63,603 bases of DNA from Gammaproteobacteria bacterium. Lineage in GTDB: Bacteria > Pseudomonadota > Gammaproteobacteria > Pseudomonadales > Ketobacteraceae. A program made the translations under genes and the position numbers. Below, in pieces: positions 46,564-54,033 of the stretch; position 1 is the first letter of the stretch; every line of letters begins with the position of its first letter. Location of the stretch: assembly GCA_013178375.1 (NCBI GenBank), contig JABLXQ010000036.1, positions 1-63,603 of the forward strand, read 5' to 3'. The notes beneath the pieces were generated by a model, which was given only the letters and a program-made list of their open reading frames with translations, was not told the DNA's origin and did not search any database.

Positions 46564-47678
46564 GACAGATCCACTCCGTGCAGGCTGGCCTGCTCCTGCA
46601 GATAGTCATTCAGCGCATCCGCCAGTGTGTGCACTTCGAAGCGGCCCATGTCCTGACATGGCAGCGACGGGCGTAGTGGTGTGGGTGCGTTGGGTGCTGC
46701 CTGTGTGGGCGCCGACAGCAGGTTGTTCGGTGTGGTGATGGACAAGCCGGGTTTTGCTTTTTGCGCTGCGGAAAATGGTGATGGAGTCTGGGCGGTGCCC
46801 ACAACGCTGTCTTTGCCGGTGACAATGGTCGCTGCGGATGTGGAGGGGCTCGCTTGCAGACGCTTGCCGCCAATTTCATTCATTTCGCCACGGTGCTGCC
46901 GCGCAGCTACATCGCCAACAGGGGCAGACTTCGTCAACAATGCCCTGGTGAGATTTTGCAGCAGGGCCGATCCGGTGTGACTGACACGGGCAGATTCCAC
47001 GCCCTGCGAAGGCGATGCGGGCTGCACAGTCGGGCGCACGGATTCAGACGCCGGTGTCTGCAAGGTTTCCACCAGCGTCTGCAATTGCTGGAACAGGTTA
47101 ACGTTGTGCACTTCCACCGGTTGCGCTGCGTGCAAGTTACCGGCAGTTGCGTTGCCGGTGGTTGCCGCAGAAGACTGGCCTGGCAGGGCAGACTAGCTTC
47201 GCAGATTATGTTGCGATGCTCTCGCGCTGGTTGCGAAATTTCCTGCGCTGCCTGATTTCAATGATTGCGCAGAAGCCTGTCCGACTTGTCGCGACGCAGT
47301 CGAATCCTTGGCTTTCGTCGCAACTGTCTCCGCCCCCAGCCTGTTCTTCCTTCCGCTTGACGGCATCGCACCACCTTTCACTGCCTGCGTTTCCTGCACC
47401 AGCCGCGCCAGCGTCTGAAAAAAATCCTGCGCGGTATCAGTCGCTGGCACAGAACCCGATGGCGCAACAACAGGCTCCGGCACCGGCAACCGGTCCGTCT
47501 GCGCAAAGGGATGAAAGCCGCACAACGCCAGCGCCGGATCAAGCCGGCTGATCCAGTCCTGCAGCGCCGTCTCATCCAGCGCAGAACGCATGCCATTCCC
47601 CTGCGTGCCGGATTGATTCAACCGGCCCAGCAGGCGTCGCACCGCCCTGATAGGTTCTGCTCGCAGTTTTTCCGCCAC
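46560..47678 (-). pseudogene. One reading frame split by an in-frame amber codon (161 + about 210 codons)
   Basis: A GTG start at 47678 (AAGG ahead of it) opens a 161-codon frame that stops at TAG (47195-47193). The same frame then continues open through 46560. The piece after the stop has no ATG near its beginning and no visible ribosome site; the first alternative start is a TTG at 47135. A single 372-codon gene broken by one nonsense base, or read through, is therefore more likely than two genes. The product is Ser/Thr/Ala/Pro-rich and unrecognised. The end (VHTLADALNDYLQEQ) is helical. Its stop overlaps the next start, so the frame matters to the operon. Confidence 0.65.
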
Positions 47679-47716
47679 TGTCTTGCCTTGAATGTGTCAG
47701 TTGCCCGGGACGCGGG

Positions 47717-48190
47717 TTACGGGTTCGCTTGCTGCTGCTTCAGCATTTCCAGATGCAGCACCACCTGACCCAGCGTCAGATTGTTGATGTCCTGCGGCGT
47801 CCAGCCGAATTCCCGCGCCAGAATGAACGCGGCCTTCGCCAGCGGATCACTGGCAGCCTGGCCGATATCCTCCGGCGTGCTGGCGATGCCGCTGATCCGA
47901 TTGACCTGCTCCAGCAGAAAATCCACCAGCCCCACATGCAGTGCCGCTACCTGCTGCACCGACAGCGCCGGCTCCACCAGTGCCGCCTGCACCATCAGCG
48001 TGGCGGTGAGGTTGTCGCTGTCCTTGGCGGCGCGGGAAATCCGCTGCAGATCCTTCACCGTCAGCGGCCGCAGCTGCACGCTGCCCGCCGCAACCGGCGC
48101 GGCGCCACCGCCCGGCTGCAGAATGTGGGGCGGCACCTCCACCGAGAAAGTCAGCCCGCCACCGGCGAGCAGTTCGTCCGCGCTCAACAT
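47717..48190 (-). CDS. Tail assembly chaperone-like protein
   Basis: This 157-residue protein follows the tube gene with a TGATG overlap. The stretches VQLRPLTVKDLQRISRAAKDSDNLTATLMVQAALVEP and LHVGLVDFLLEQVNRISG, and a short C-terminal helical region ending in LKQQQANP, look like the small helical chaperones found between tube and tape measure in contractile tails. Such proteins coat the tape measure before tube assembly. I see no slippery sequence for a programmed frameshift. The call rests on position and pattern. Confidence 0.6.
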   Translation of the reverse strand: MLSADELLAGGGLTFSVEVPPHILQPGGGAAPVAAGSVQLRPLTVKDLQRISRAAKDSDNLTATLMVQAALVEPALSVQQVAALHVGLVDFLLEQVNRISGIASTPEDIGQAASDPLAKAAFILAREFGWTPQDINNLTLGQVVLHLEMLKQQQANP

Positions 48191-48684
48191 CAGCCTTCGT
48201 CACCCACGGTAATGGACAGCGCCTGGAACCGCGCCGCTTCCATGACGAAATCATCTTCCGGAATCTGGTAATTCCAGTTGCTGATTTTCACGCCGTGCAG
48301 TGTCACCGTGTTGCGCACGCCGGGCCGCGCCACGTTTTCCACCAGCAGGGAAATATTGAACGCAGGCTGGTTCCAGTTGCCGGCCGGACGCTGTTCCGCC
48401 GCATCACCCAGCAGCAGTTTCAACAGCGCGCCATTGACGAACGCGCGATCGATCGAGCCGGTGATGGTGATGTTGCCCGCGCGCAGCTCGGTGGCGTAGC
48501 GGGTACCGATTTCGTGAAAGGGTTTCAGATCGGAACTGACTTCCACTTTCACACCCTGCACCCGTCCCACCGACACCAGATCGTTGGCGTCGATGACCGC
48601 TTGTGCTTTTTCGCCTTCCAGTCCTTCCGGGCTGGACAGGCTGATGGAACCGTCGGCTCCGGTGTAAATATTGGCATTGGCCAC
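48190..48684 (-). CDS. Inner tail tube protein (gp19-like)
   Basis: This 164-residue protein has the beta-sandwich pattern of phage/eCIS inner tube subunits: a short N-terminal hairpin (ANIYTGADGSISLSS), KVEVSSDLKPFHEIGTRYATELRAGNITITGSIDRAF across the barrel, and the closing FQALSITVG strand. It lies 12 bp after the sheath gene. It is the only tube gene in the operon, while Afp/PVC systems carry a second tube paralogue. The tube forms the conduit expelled when the sheath contracts. Confidence 0.85.
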   Translation of the reverse strand: MANANIYTGADGSISLSSPEGLEGEKAQAVIDANDLVSVGRVQGVKVEVSSDLKPFHEIGTRYATELRAGNITITGSIDRAFVNGALLKLLLGDAAEQRPAGNWNQPAFNISLLVENVARPGVRNTVTLHGVKISNWNYQIPEDDFVMEAARFQALSITVGDEG

Positions 48685-48696
48685 GGCAGTGTCTCC

Positions 48697-49788
48697 TTAC
48701 GACAAAACAAGTGTCACGTGAATGTAATCGATGCTGAAAACCGGCTGCATGGCGACGTTGACGATGCAACGGCCGTTGATTTCATCCTGCCGGCTCGCCT
48801 TCACTTCCAGCTCATAGGCGATGAGGGATTCATTCACCACCATGTTGCTGAGGAAACCGTCGATGGCACCCTGCAGGGATTTGCGCACCCGTTCATTGTT
48901 GAGCCGGCCGATGAAGGGCTGGCTGGCCTGACGCACGCCGGCCTTGGCGAAATCCACGATGCGGCGGGTGGTGATCTGCTTGAACGCCTCGCCTTCGGTG
49001 GTAATGCCGCGCACCACGCGCACACCGTTGCGTTCTTCCAGCGGCACCACGTCGTTGTTCAGCAGCGTCACGGTCTGGCTGTAGGAATAGCGGCTGCCCA
49101 GTTTGGTAATGCCGGGAATCACCTTGTTGGTGGGGCTGTTCTGCACCGGCAGGCTGCTGATCAATCCCGCCAGCGCCGCAGCGGAATAGGTGCCGCTCAA
49201 CGTCACTACTGCGCCACCACCCACCGCTGCCGGATCGAATGCCTGAATTCCCGGCGTCGTCATGATGAAGCGTTTGTTCGCCACCACTTGCGCGGTAACA
49301 GCCGCCACGTCGGCACCATCGCAGCCGATCACCGCGATCATGTCCTTGCCATTGGTTTCATGGGTGTCCACCAGGCCCAGCACGGCAGCTGCGGTGGCGG
49401 TGGCCAGTTCCGGTGCCACCAGGATGTTGACATCGTCCTTCACCAGTTCCTCGAACGCATCGGAGAACGCCTGCTGGTTCGCACCCGTCGCAAGAGCATG
49501 GGAATACACAGTGCGGGCACCAGCGCGGAACAGGATCTCGATGCTGCGCATCAGGTTCAGCGTACCGACACTGGCGGCATCCGACGGCGCATACAACGCA
49601 CGCGCATCGGCGATGCTGGAAAGAATATGGGTGCGGCCCAGCGCATTGGTGACCCCGGTTGCGGCCGCCGCCGTACCGACGATGCCAATGTTGCCGGAGG
49701 AAACGCCACCCGCCGTTATCAGGTTTTCTGCCTGTACCCGGACGAACACCCCGGGGACTACAATCTCACTGGGAAAACTGGTTTCCAT
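48697..49788 (-). CDS. Contractile tail sheath protein
   Basis: This 363-residue protein belongs to the T4 gp18/Afp2-type sheath family. Its N-terminal arm (SEIVVPGVFVRVQAE), middle domain (VYSHALATGANQQAFSDAFEEL, NILVAPELATATA) and conserved C-terminal domain (NGVRVVRGITTEGEAFKQITTRRIVDFAKAGVRQASQPFIGRLN) are all present, followed by the closing strands. It is about the length of Afp2-like sheaths (about 350) and far shorter than T4 gp18. Only one sheath gene is present. A strong AGGAGG lies 9 bases ahead of the ATG, fitting high expression. Confidence 0.92.
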   Translation of the reverse strand: METSFPSEIVVPGVFVRVQAENLITAGGVSSGNIGIVGTAAAATGVTNALGRTHILSSIADARALYAPSDAASVGTLNLMRSIEILFRAGARTVYSHALATGANQQAFSDAFEELVKDDVNILVAPELATATAAAVLGLVDTHETNGKDMIAVIGCDGADVAAVTAQVVANKRFIMTTPGIQAFDPAAVGGGAVVTLSGTYSAAALAGLISSLPVQNSPTNKVIPGITKLGSRYSYSQTVTLLNNDVVPLEERNGVRVVRGITTEGEAFKQITTRRIVDFAKAGVRQASQPFIGRLNNERVRKSLQGAIDGFLSNMVVNESLIAYELEVKASRQDEINGRCIVNVAMQPVFSIDYIHVTLVLS

Positions 49789-49833
49789 TTGGCCATACCT
49801 CCTGTGGTTTGCCGTTTTGTGAATGCAGCAGTT

Positions 49834-50952
49834 TTATGTAGAGAAACGAATCAGGTTCAGATTGAAAAACCGTGCATCGTTGTTGCGGTGAGTCAGGAAT
49901 CCAATGCGTCCGGCCTGGGTGATGGAAGCATCCGTTCCGGTCAGAATGTGCTGACCATTCATGTAAACTCTAAATTTCTGATCTTCGATTATTAACTGGG
50001 AATGAATGATCTGGTCCGGCGCGTAGCCGATGGTTTCGTTGCGGCCGCCCTGTTCCAGAAAATCAAAAGTGCCGGCCACCTTCTTGCCGATCACGTGATA
50101 ATCGTGACGATCCGACATCAGGTAAAAATAATAGTTGTTGGCATCCTGCCAGCGGAACACGAAGCCAATGCCATCAGTGTCCGCCGACTGCAGATCCGCC
50201 TTGATGATCAGGTTGCGTGCGGTGAAAGGCTGCGTGCCATCTTTTATCAGCGCCTGCGCGCCGGCCTTGCGTGCGGTGGTCAGCGTGGCGGGCCCGCCCT
50301 GCACATCCTGCGTCTGCTGCAAAGTGCCGGACACAGCGTCAAACAACCAATTGCCGGCGGGCGAGGCAGGATTCAGATCAGGATCATCGAGGAAATCGAA
50401 TTGGGTAAGCGGATTGGTGCCTGCCGCCTGCAGATTGGCAAAATGCCAGTCGAAAAATTCGGCCTTGCCGCTGGCCAGCGCCAGTTCCAGGTTGTATTCC
50501 AGCGTGTCGATAACACCTTGCGGCGCCACCGGCAGGGGGATGAATTCAAATTCCAGATTAAAGCGGATCGAACGGGAATCAGTGGTGTTGTTGCCAGTGC
50601 CGGAACGCGATATTGCTGACAAATCATCCAGGTCGATTTTGAAAATGCCGTTGGTGCGCAAGGTGGTGCGATCCTGGGACAGCAGCTGGCGGGTGACATT
50701 GGTGGTCGATTGCTGCAGCGGTCCAACGCCATTGCTGCTGCTGAGGGAAACTTCCGTAATGGCCTTGATATAACGGCCATGCAACGGTGCGGTCGGAGTT
50801 TCATTCACGCCGATATAACCGCCCAGGCCGGTGGGTTTCACCTTGGTGGGAATCACCACCAGATTCTGGCCGACATTGGGCACAGCGGGCGGCAGGAAGG
50901 ATTGCAGTATGCCTGCCATGCTGTTGATCGCCTGCACGGTAATTTCGTCCAC
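49834..50952 (-). CDS. Operon-leading protein: tail-neck/terminator-like domain plus LamG/ConA-like domain
   Basis: The GTG at 50952 is chosen because GGGAGA stands 8 bases ahead; an upstream in-frame start adds a Cys-rich stretch that looks spurious. The N-terminal half (about 1-165) contains GGYIGVNETPTAPLHGRYIKAITEVSL and VTRQLLSQDRTTLRTNGIFKIDLDDL, which read like a tail terminator or neck protein. The C-terminal half (from about 190) is a concanavalin/LamG-type jelly roll (DGIGFVFRWQDANNYYFYLMS, FRVYMNGQHILTG, AGRIGFLTHRN). It precedes sheath and tube. Cap, docking or receptor roles are all possible. Confidence 0.6.
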   Translation of the reverse strand: MDEITVQAINSMAGILQSFLPPAVPNVGQNLVVIPTKVKPTGLGGYIGVNETPTAPLHGRYIKAITEVSLSSSNGVGPLQQSTTNVTRQLLSQDRTTLRTNGIFKIDLDDLSAISRSGTGNNTTDSRSIRFNLEFEFIPLPVAPQGVIDTLEYNLELALASGKAEFFDWHFANLQAAGTNPLTQFDFLDDPDLNPASPAGNWLFDAVSGTLQQTQDVQGGPATLTTARKAGAQALIKDGTQPFTARNLIIKADLQSADTDGIGFVFRWQDANNYYFYLMSDRHDYHVIGKKVAGTFDFLEQGGRNETIGYAPDQIIHSQLIIEDQKFRVYMNGQHILTGTDASITQAGRIGFLTHRNNDARFFNLNLIRFST

Positions 50953-51467
50953 GCACGTTCTCCCTGGATCAACTCCGTCCCGACGACCAACCAATCCGGG
51001 CTGCTTATTTTGCGCGCAGAAAAAACACAAAGTGCGATCAACAATTAATCACACGGCGCGAGCGTTTGAATTGGATACGAGAACTTTTCGTGACCGACTA
51101 TCCTAAATGCCCAAAAAAACTGCAAGGGATTTGTAGAGTAATTTTTGTGACATAGTGCGGTAGATCAAATGAGAGTGCGACAAGTCAAGTGAGCGTGCGC
51201 CAGATCAAATCGATGACGCAGATTCTTTCTAATATTAATAAACCGGTGTTGTGTTGCTGAAATAGTCCGGCGAATCACCGAGTTTGCAGGCGCGTTGTGT
51301 CGGCTGCTTTTACAGATTCAAAAGTCGTGTGGAGTGCTGTGCGTTGCGCACAGCGGAAATGCTGGTGATTCTGAATTGGGCGTGTTCGTTGCATGTAATA
51401 TTTGTACAGCAAAAACAGCGACAAAATGAGTGTTTTTTGTCCGAGAGTTTTTTCAAAGGAGCTTGAA
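50953..51467. other. 515-bp divergent spacer between the injection-system operon and the PEP-CTERM-like gene
   Basis: No gene is visible. It is more AT-rich than its surroundings and must hold the operon promoter on the minus strand and the promoter of the rightward gene. A minus-strand TTGCAG, 17-bp spacer, GATAGT pair lies near 51087-51115 but is a weak match. Three 20-bp direct repeats lie at 51162-51221. Confidence 0.6.
51162..51221 (+). repeat. Three imperfect 20-bp tandem repeats upstream of the injection-system operon
   Basis: The units begin AGATCAAATGAG (51162), AAGTCAAGTGAG (51182) and AGATCAAATCGA (51202) and have exactly a 20-bp period. The first two share 15 of 20 positions and the first and third share their opening 9 bases. 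Repeats with near two-turn spacing upstream of an operon suggest an activator or repressor array. Confidence 0.55.
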
Positions 51468-52226
51468 ATGAAGATCTGGAATCTGGTGTTTTTCTCGGCA
51501 TGGACCGCTGCAAAAGGCTTGTTGTCAGTCAATCAACACCGTCAGAAAATGTGTCTCTGGTTCATGCTTGCCGCCTTCAGTCTTTCGTCCCCGGCACAGG
51601 CCTCGCTGATCAGCATGAACTCAACCTATGGCGTCGACACCATTACATTGGACACGGATACCGGCCTGGAATGGTTGGACGTCGACACTGCCCTTACGTA
51701 CCAGATACAGTACCCCTTGCGCTCCTACAATGATGTTGTGAGTCAGCTGGGCGTTGGTGGACTGTTCGACGGGTTTCGTTATGCAATCCGGTCCGAAGTG
51801 GAGGCGCTGCTGTACAGTTCATTCGGGTTTGATCCGGTGACTTCCTCATCCAGCGACACGGTGACACTGGCGGACAAATCGGCAGCTGGCAGTCTGATGT
51901 CAATGCTGGACTACACCCTGGGCTGGGATCACGGCGGTGGCAGTTTTTCCAAGGTGCTGGACGCTGTGTTCGACGATGAAAATCCGGACGGCCCGGTCGG
52001 CGCCATGTATGTTTTCTTCGGCGTTGACCACAGCAACAACCTGACCGGTGGCAAGGTCAGCTTTTATTCGCAAACTTATACCAGCAGCAATACCAACCCC
52101 TATGGACATTTCCTGGTGCGCCCGACTGCCATCAACGTGGAGGAGCCACCGGCTACTTCGCTGGCTGCGCTTGCGCTGGCAATGGCGTTTGGATTGTTTT
52201 GGCGCGCAAAGAAGGCGGGGGTTTAA
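51468..52226 (+). CDS. Exported PEP-CTERM-like protein
   Basis: The ATG at 51468 has AAGGAG ahead of it and gives 252 residues. A long N-terminal export signal appears to end at PAQA. The mature part begins with the YGVDTITLDTDTGLEWLDVDTA pattern common in PEP-CTERM surface proteins. The C-terminus has the sorting-signal layout: VEEPPATS, a hydrophobic helix (LAALALAMAFGLFW) and a basic end (RAKKAGV), although the canonical PEP triplet reads EPP. No exosortase gene is in the window. The function of the mature part is unknown. It is divergent from the injection-system operon. Confidence 0.75.
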   Translation: MKIWNLVFFSAWTAAKGLLSVNQHRQKMCLWFMLAAFSLSSPAQASLISMNSTYGVDTITLDTDTGLEWLDVDTALTYQIQYPLRSYNDVVSQLGVGGLFDGFRYAIRSEVEALLYSSFGFDPVTSSSSDTVTLADKSAAGSLMSMLDYTLGWDHGGGSFSKVLDAVFDDENPDGPVGAMYVFFGVDHSNNLTGGKVSFYSQTYTSSNTNPYGHFLVRPTAINVEEPPATSLAALALAMAFGLFWRAKKAGV

Positions 52227-52270
52227 TCTCGTCCGGGTCGCAACTGTCGGATCGTGGGTGCAGAAAACAA

Positions 52271-52298
52271 AAGGCCCCGGCATTACTGCCAGGGCCTT
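52271..52298. terminator. Bidirectional terminator between PEP-CTERM-like gene and tRNA-Phe
   Basis: AAGGCCC, a mismatch and GGCA (52271-52282) pair with TGCC, a mismatch and GGGCCTT (52287-52298). On the minus strand the stem is followed by TTTTGTTTT, which suits termination of the tRNA transcript. Confidence 0.75.
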
Positions 52299-52307
52299 CT
52301 ATTTATA

Positions 52308-52383
52308 TGGTGCCCGGAGACGGAATTGAACCGCCGACACGGGGATTTTCAATCCCCTGCTCTACCGACTGAGCTATCCGGGC
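52308..52383 (-). tRNA. tRNA-Phe (GAA)
   Basis: The minus strand folds into a complete cloverleaf. The acceptor starts GCCCGGA and closes with TCCGGGCA followed by an encoded CCA. The D-arm reads GCTCAGTCGGTAGAGC, the anticodon stem-loop is GGGGATTGAAAATCCCC with anticodon GAA, and the T-arm contains GGTTCAATTCC. The total is 76 nt including CCA. Confidence 0.96.
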
Positions 52384-52464
52384 ATGTCGCAAGAGCCGCG
52401 TATTAAACAGGCTGGCCGACCCTTCGTCAAGAGTCCTTCCCCCGGGTCCGCCAAATTTAATGTC

Positions 52465-52737
52465 TCAGGGCTTGGGCGGCACGTAACCCTCTGCTTTTTC
52501 GTACTCCTCCCCGGCGATGAACTTGTCGAACTCCCCCTGCAGGAAGGTCTGGGTGGACGGGTCCATCAGGTTCAGGCGTTTCTCGTTGATCAGCAGGGTC
52601 TGGTGTTTCAGCCAGTCCTGCCAGGCCTGGCGCGACACATGCTCGAAGATGTCCTTGCCCCGGGGGCCGGGGTAGGGCGGGGCGGGCAGGCCTTCCATTT
52701 CTTTCTGGTATTTGCGGCAGAACACGGTGCGGCTCAT
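52465..52737 (-). CDS. yggX: Fe(2+)-trafficking protein YggX
   Basis: This 90-residue cytosolic protein is linked to iron traffic and protection of Fe-S clusters from oxidants. It matches the family throughout: [17 protein letters not shown] with the conserved cysteine C7, then ISRQ-type helix [20 protein letters not shown] and [13 protein letters not shown]. Its ATG overlaps the mutY stop by four bases, the same mutY-yggX order as in enterobacteria, so the two are translated together. Confidence 0.96.
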   Translation of the reverse strand: MSRTVFCRKYQKEMEGLPAPPYPGPRGKDIFEHVSRQAWQDWLKHQTLLINEKRLNLMDPSTQTFLQGEFDKFIAGEEYEKAEGYVPPKP

Positions 52738-53819
52738 GGGATTTCCTGCAGAAGCTGGTCGATCAGTTTGCGGACCGGGGCCGCCAGCCCCAGTTCCTGA
52801 ATCAGGCGCCTGTTATACCAGACCTGCCCGGTACCTTCCATTGGACGGCCTGCCATGAGACTGCCTTCCCCAACAATCTCCGGCCGGCGCTCCAGTTCCA
52901 CCCGCACCGGATGAATGTCCAGATGGTAGTGGGAAAAGGTGTGGCGGAACGGTTGCCAGTCCTGGCGGCTTGCCACCCGCAGTCCATCCAGTGCCAGCCG
53001 GGCGTCCAGATCTCCAATCGTTGTGAATTCCGGGAAGCTCCACAGCCCACCCCAGATTCCCTTTTGTGGCCGCTTGTACAGCAGGATCTCGTCGCCGGTC
53101 TGCAGCATCAGCATCCAGGTGGCCCGTTCCGGCAATGCTTTTTTCGCCTTGGATTGCGGGAATTCTGCCTGCCGGCCCTGGATTCGCGCCTGGCACACAT
53201 CCATGAACGGGCAGATGCCGCAGGCGGGTTTGCTGCGGGTGCAGAGGGTGGCACCCAGGTCCATCATGGCCTGGGTGTAATCGCCCGTGCGTTCGGCGGG
53301 TGTGAAGCGTTCCGCGATCTGCCACAGTTGGTCGGCCACTTTGGGCAGGCCGGGCCAGCCTTCCACTGCGTGCAGCCGGGTCAGTACCCGTTTGACGTTG
53401 CCATCCAGGATCGGTGCGGTGATGCCCATGCTGATGCTGGCAATGGCGCCGGCAGTGGAGCGACCGATGCCGGGCAGGGCGGCCAGGGCGTCTACCGAAT
53501 CGGGAAACCGGCCATCGTGTTCGGCCACCAACTGTTGCGCCGCCTTGTGCAGGTTGCGGGCGCGGGCGTAATAACCCAGGCCGGACCAGTGCTGCAGCAC
53601 GGCGTCCTCGGGTGCTTCGGCCAGGCTTTCCACGGTGGGGAAGCGGTCCATGAAGCGCTCGAAATAGGGGATGACAGTATTCACCTGGGTCTGCTGCAAC
53701 ATGATTTCCGATACCCAGACGCGATATGGGGAAATGGCCTGCTGCCAGGGCAGGTGCTTGCGGCCGTGGCGGTCGAACCACTGGAACAGGCGGTGCTGGA
53801 AGTCGGCGGGTGCAATCAC
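52734..53819 (-). CDS. mutY: Adenine DNA glycosylase MutY
   Basis: This base-excision repair enzyme removes adenine mispaired with 8-oxoguanine. The helix-hairpin-helix/GPD core includes [15 protein letters not shown] and the catalytic aspartate in [11 protein letters not shown]. The [4Fe-4S] ligands read [17 protein letters not shown] (CX6CX2CX5C). The C-terminal MutT-like domain (about 230-360) recognises 8-oxoG. Its length (361) is normal. The gene is divergent from the hybrid kinase gene and shares its 214-bp spacer. Confidence 0.95.
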   Translation of the reverse strand: MIAPADFQHRLFQWFDRHGRKHLPWQQAISPYRVWVSEIMLQQTQVNTVIPYFERFMDRFPTVESLAEAPEDAVLQHWSGLGYYARARNLHKAAQQLVAEHDGRFPDSVDALAALPGIGRSTAGAIASISMGITAPILDGNVKRVLTRLHAVEGWPGLPKVADQLWQIAERFTPAERTGDYTQAMMDLGATLCTRSKPACGICPFMDVCQARIQGRQAEFPQSKAKKALPERATWMLMLQTGDEILLYKRPQKGIWGGLWSFPEFTTIGDLDARLALDGLRVASRQDWQPFRHTFSHYHLDIHPVRVELERRPEIVGEGSLMAGRPMEGTGQVWYNRRLIQELGLAAPVRKLIDQLLQEIP

Positions 53820-53934
53820 GGCGGCGGGTCCGTTCAGGTCGGGAAAACGCGCAAAGCCTAATCAAAATCAATGTTTTGGGCCACCCTTTTTCAGGATCTG
53901 CCCGGCAGCCCCCGAGACAGGCGCGTAAAGCCAC

Positions 53935-53940
53935 TATAAT
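53935..53940 (+). promoter_or_regulatory. Possible -10 element of the hybrid kinase gene
   Basis: TATAAT lies 93 bp before the kinase ATG in the divergent spacer from mutY. No good -35 hexamer is seen 16-18 bp upstream, so this is only a candidate. Confidence 0.35.
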
Positions 53941-54033
53941 CAATGGATATCCCGGCAGTATGTTTGTTCATTGCGAGTTTGAATCAGTGACAACAGTCCC
54001 CCCGACGGTCGGCCCCCCGGTGCCCGGCTGACC

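Noticed and set aside
27946..50952. Type VI secretion system
   Set aside because: No TssJLM, ClpV, TssK/F/G or Hcp/VgrG fusion is present; the sheath is of the single-gene gp18/Afp type and not TssB/TssC.
27946..50952. Complete prophage
   Set aside because: No capsid, portal, terminase, integrase, repressor, holin or replication gene is visible.
49834..51030. Start of the operon-leading gene at 51030
   Set aside because: The extra residues are Cys/Arg-rich and lack a ribosome site, while GGGAGA precedes the GTG at 50952.
51087..51115. Sigma-70 promoter of the injection-system operon
   Set aside because: The hexamers TTGCAG and GATAGT match the consensus at only 3 and 4 of 6 positions, so I mention them but do not call a promoter.
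27946..52383. Genomic island integrated at tRNA-Phe
   Set aside because: The tRNA 3' end does face the cluster, but no integrase is present and I found no duplicated tRNA 3' end near 27.9 kb. A search for a 15-25-bp copy of the tRNA end beyond the cluster would settle it.
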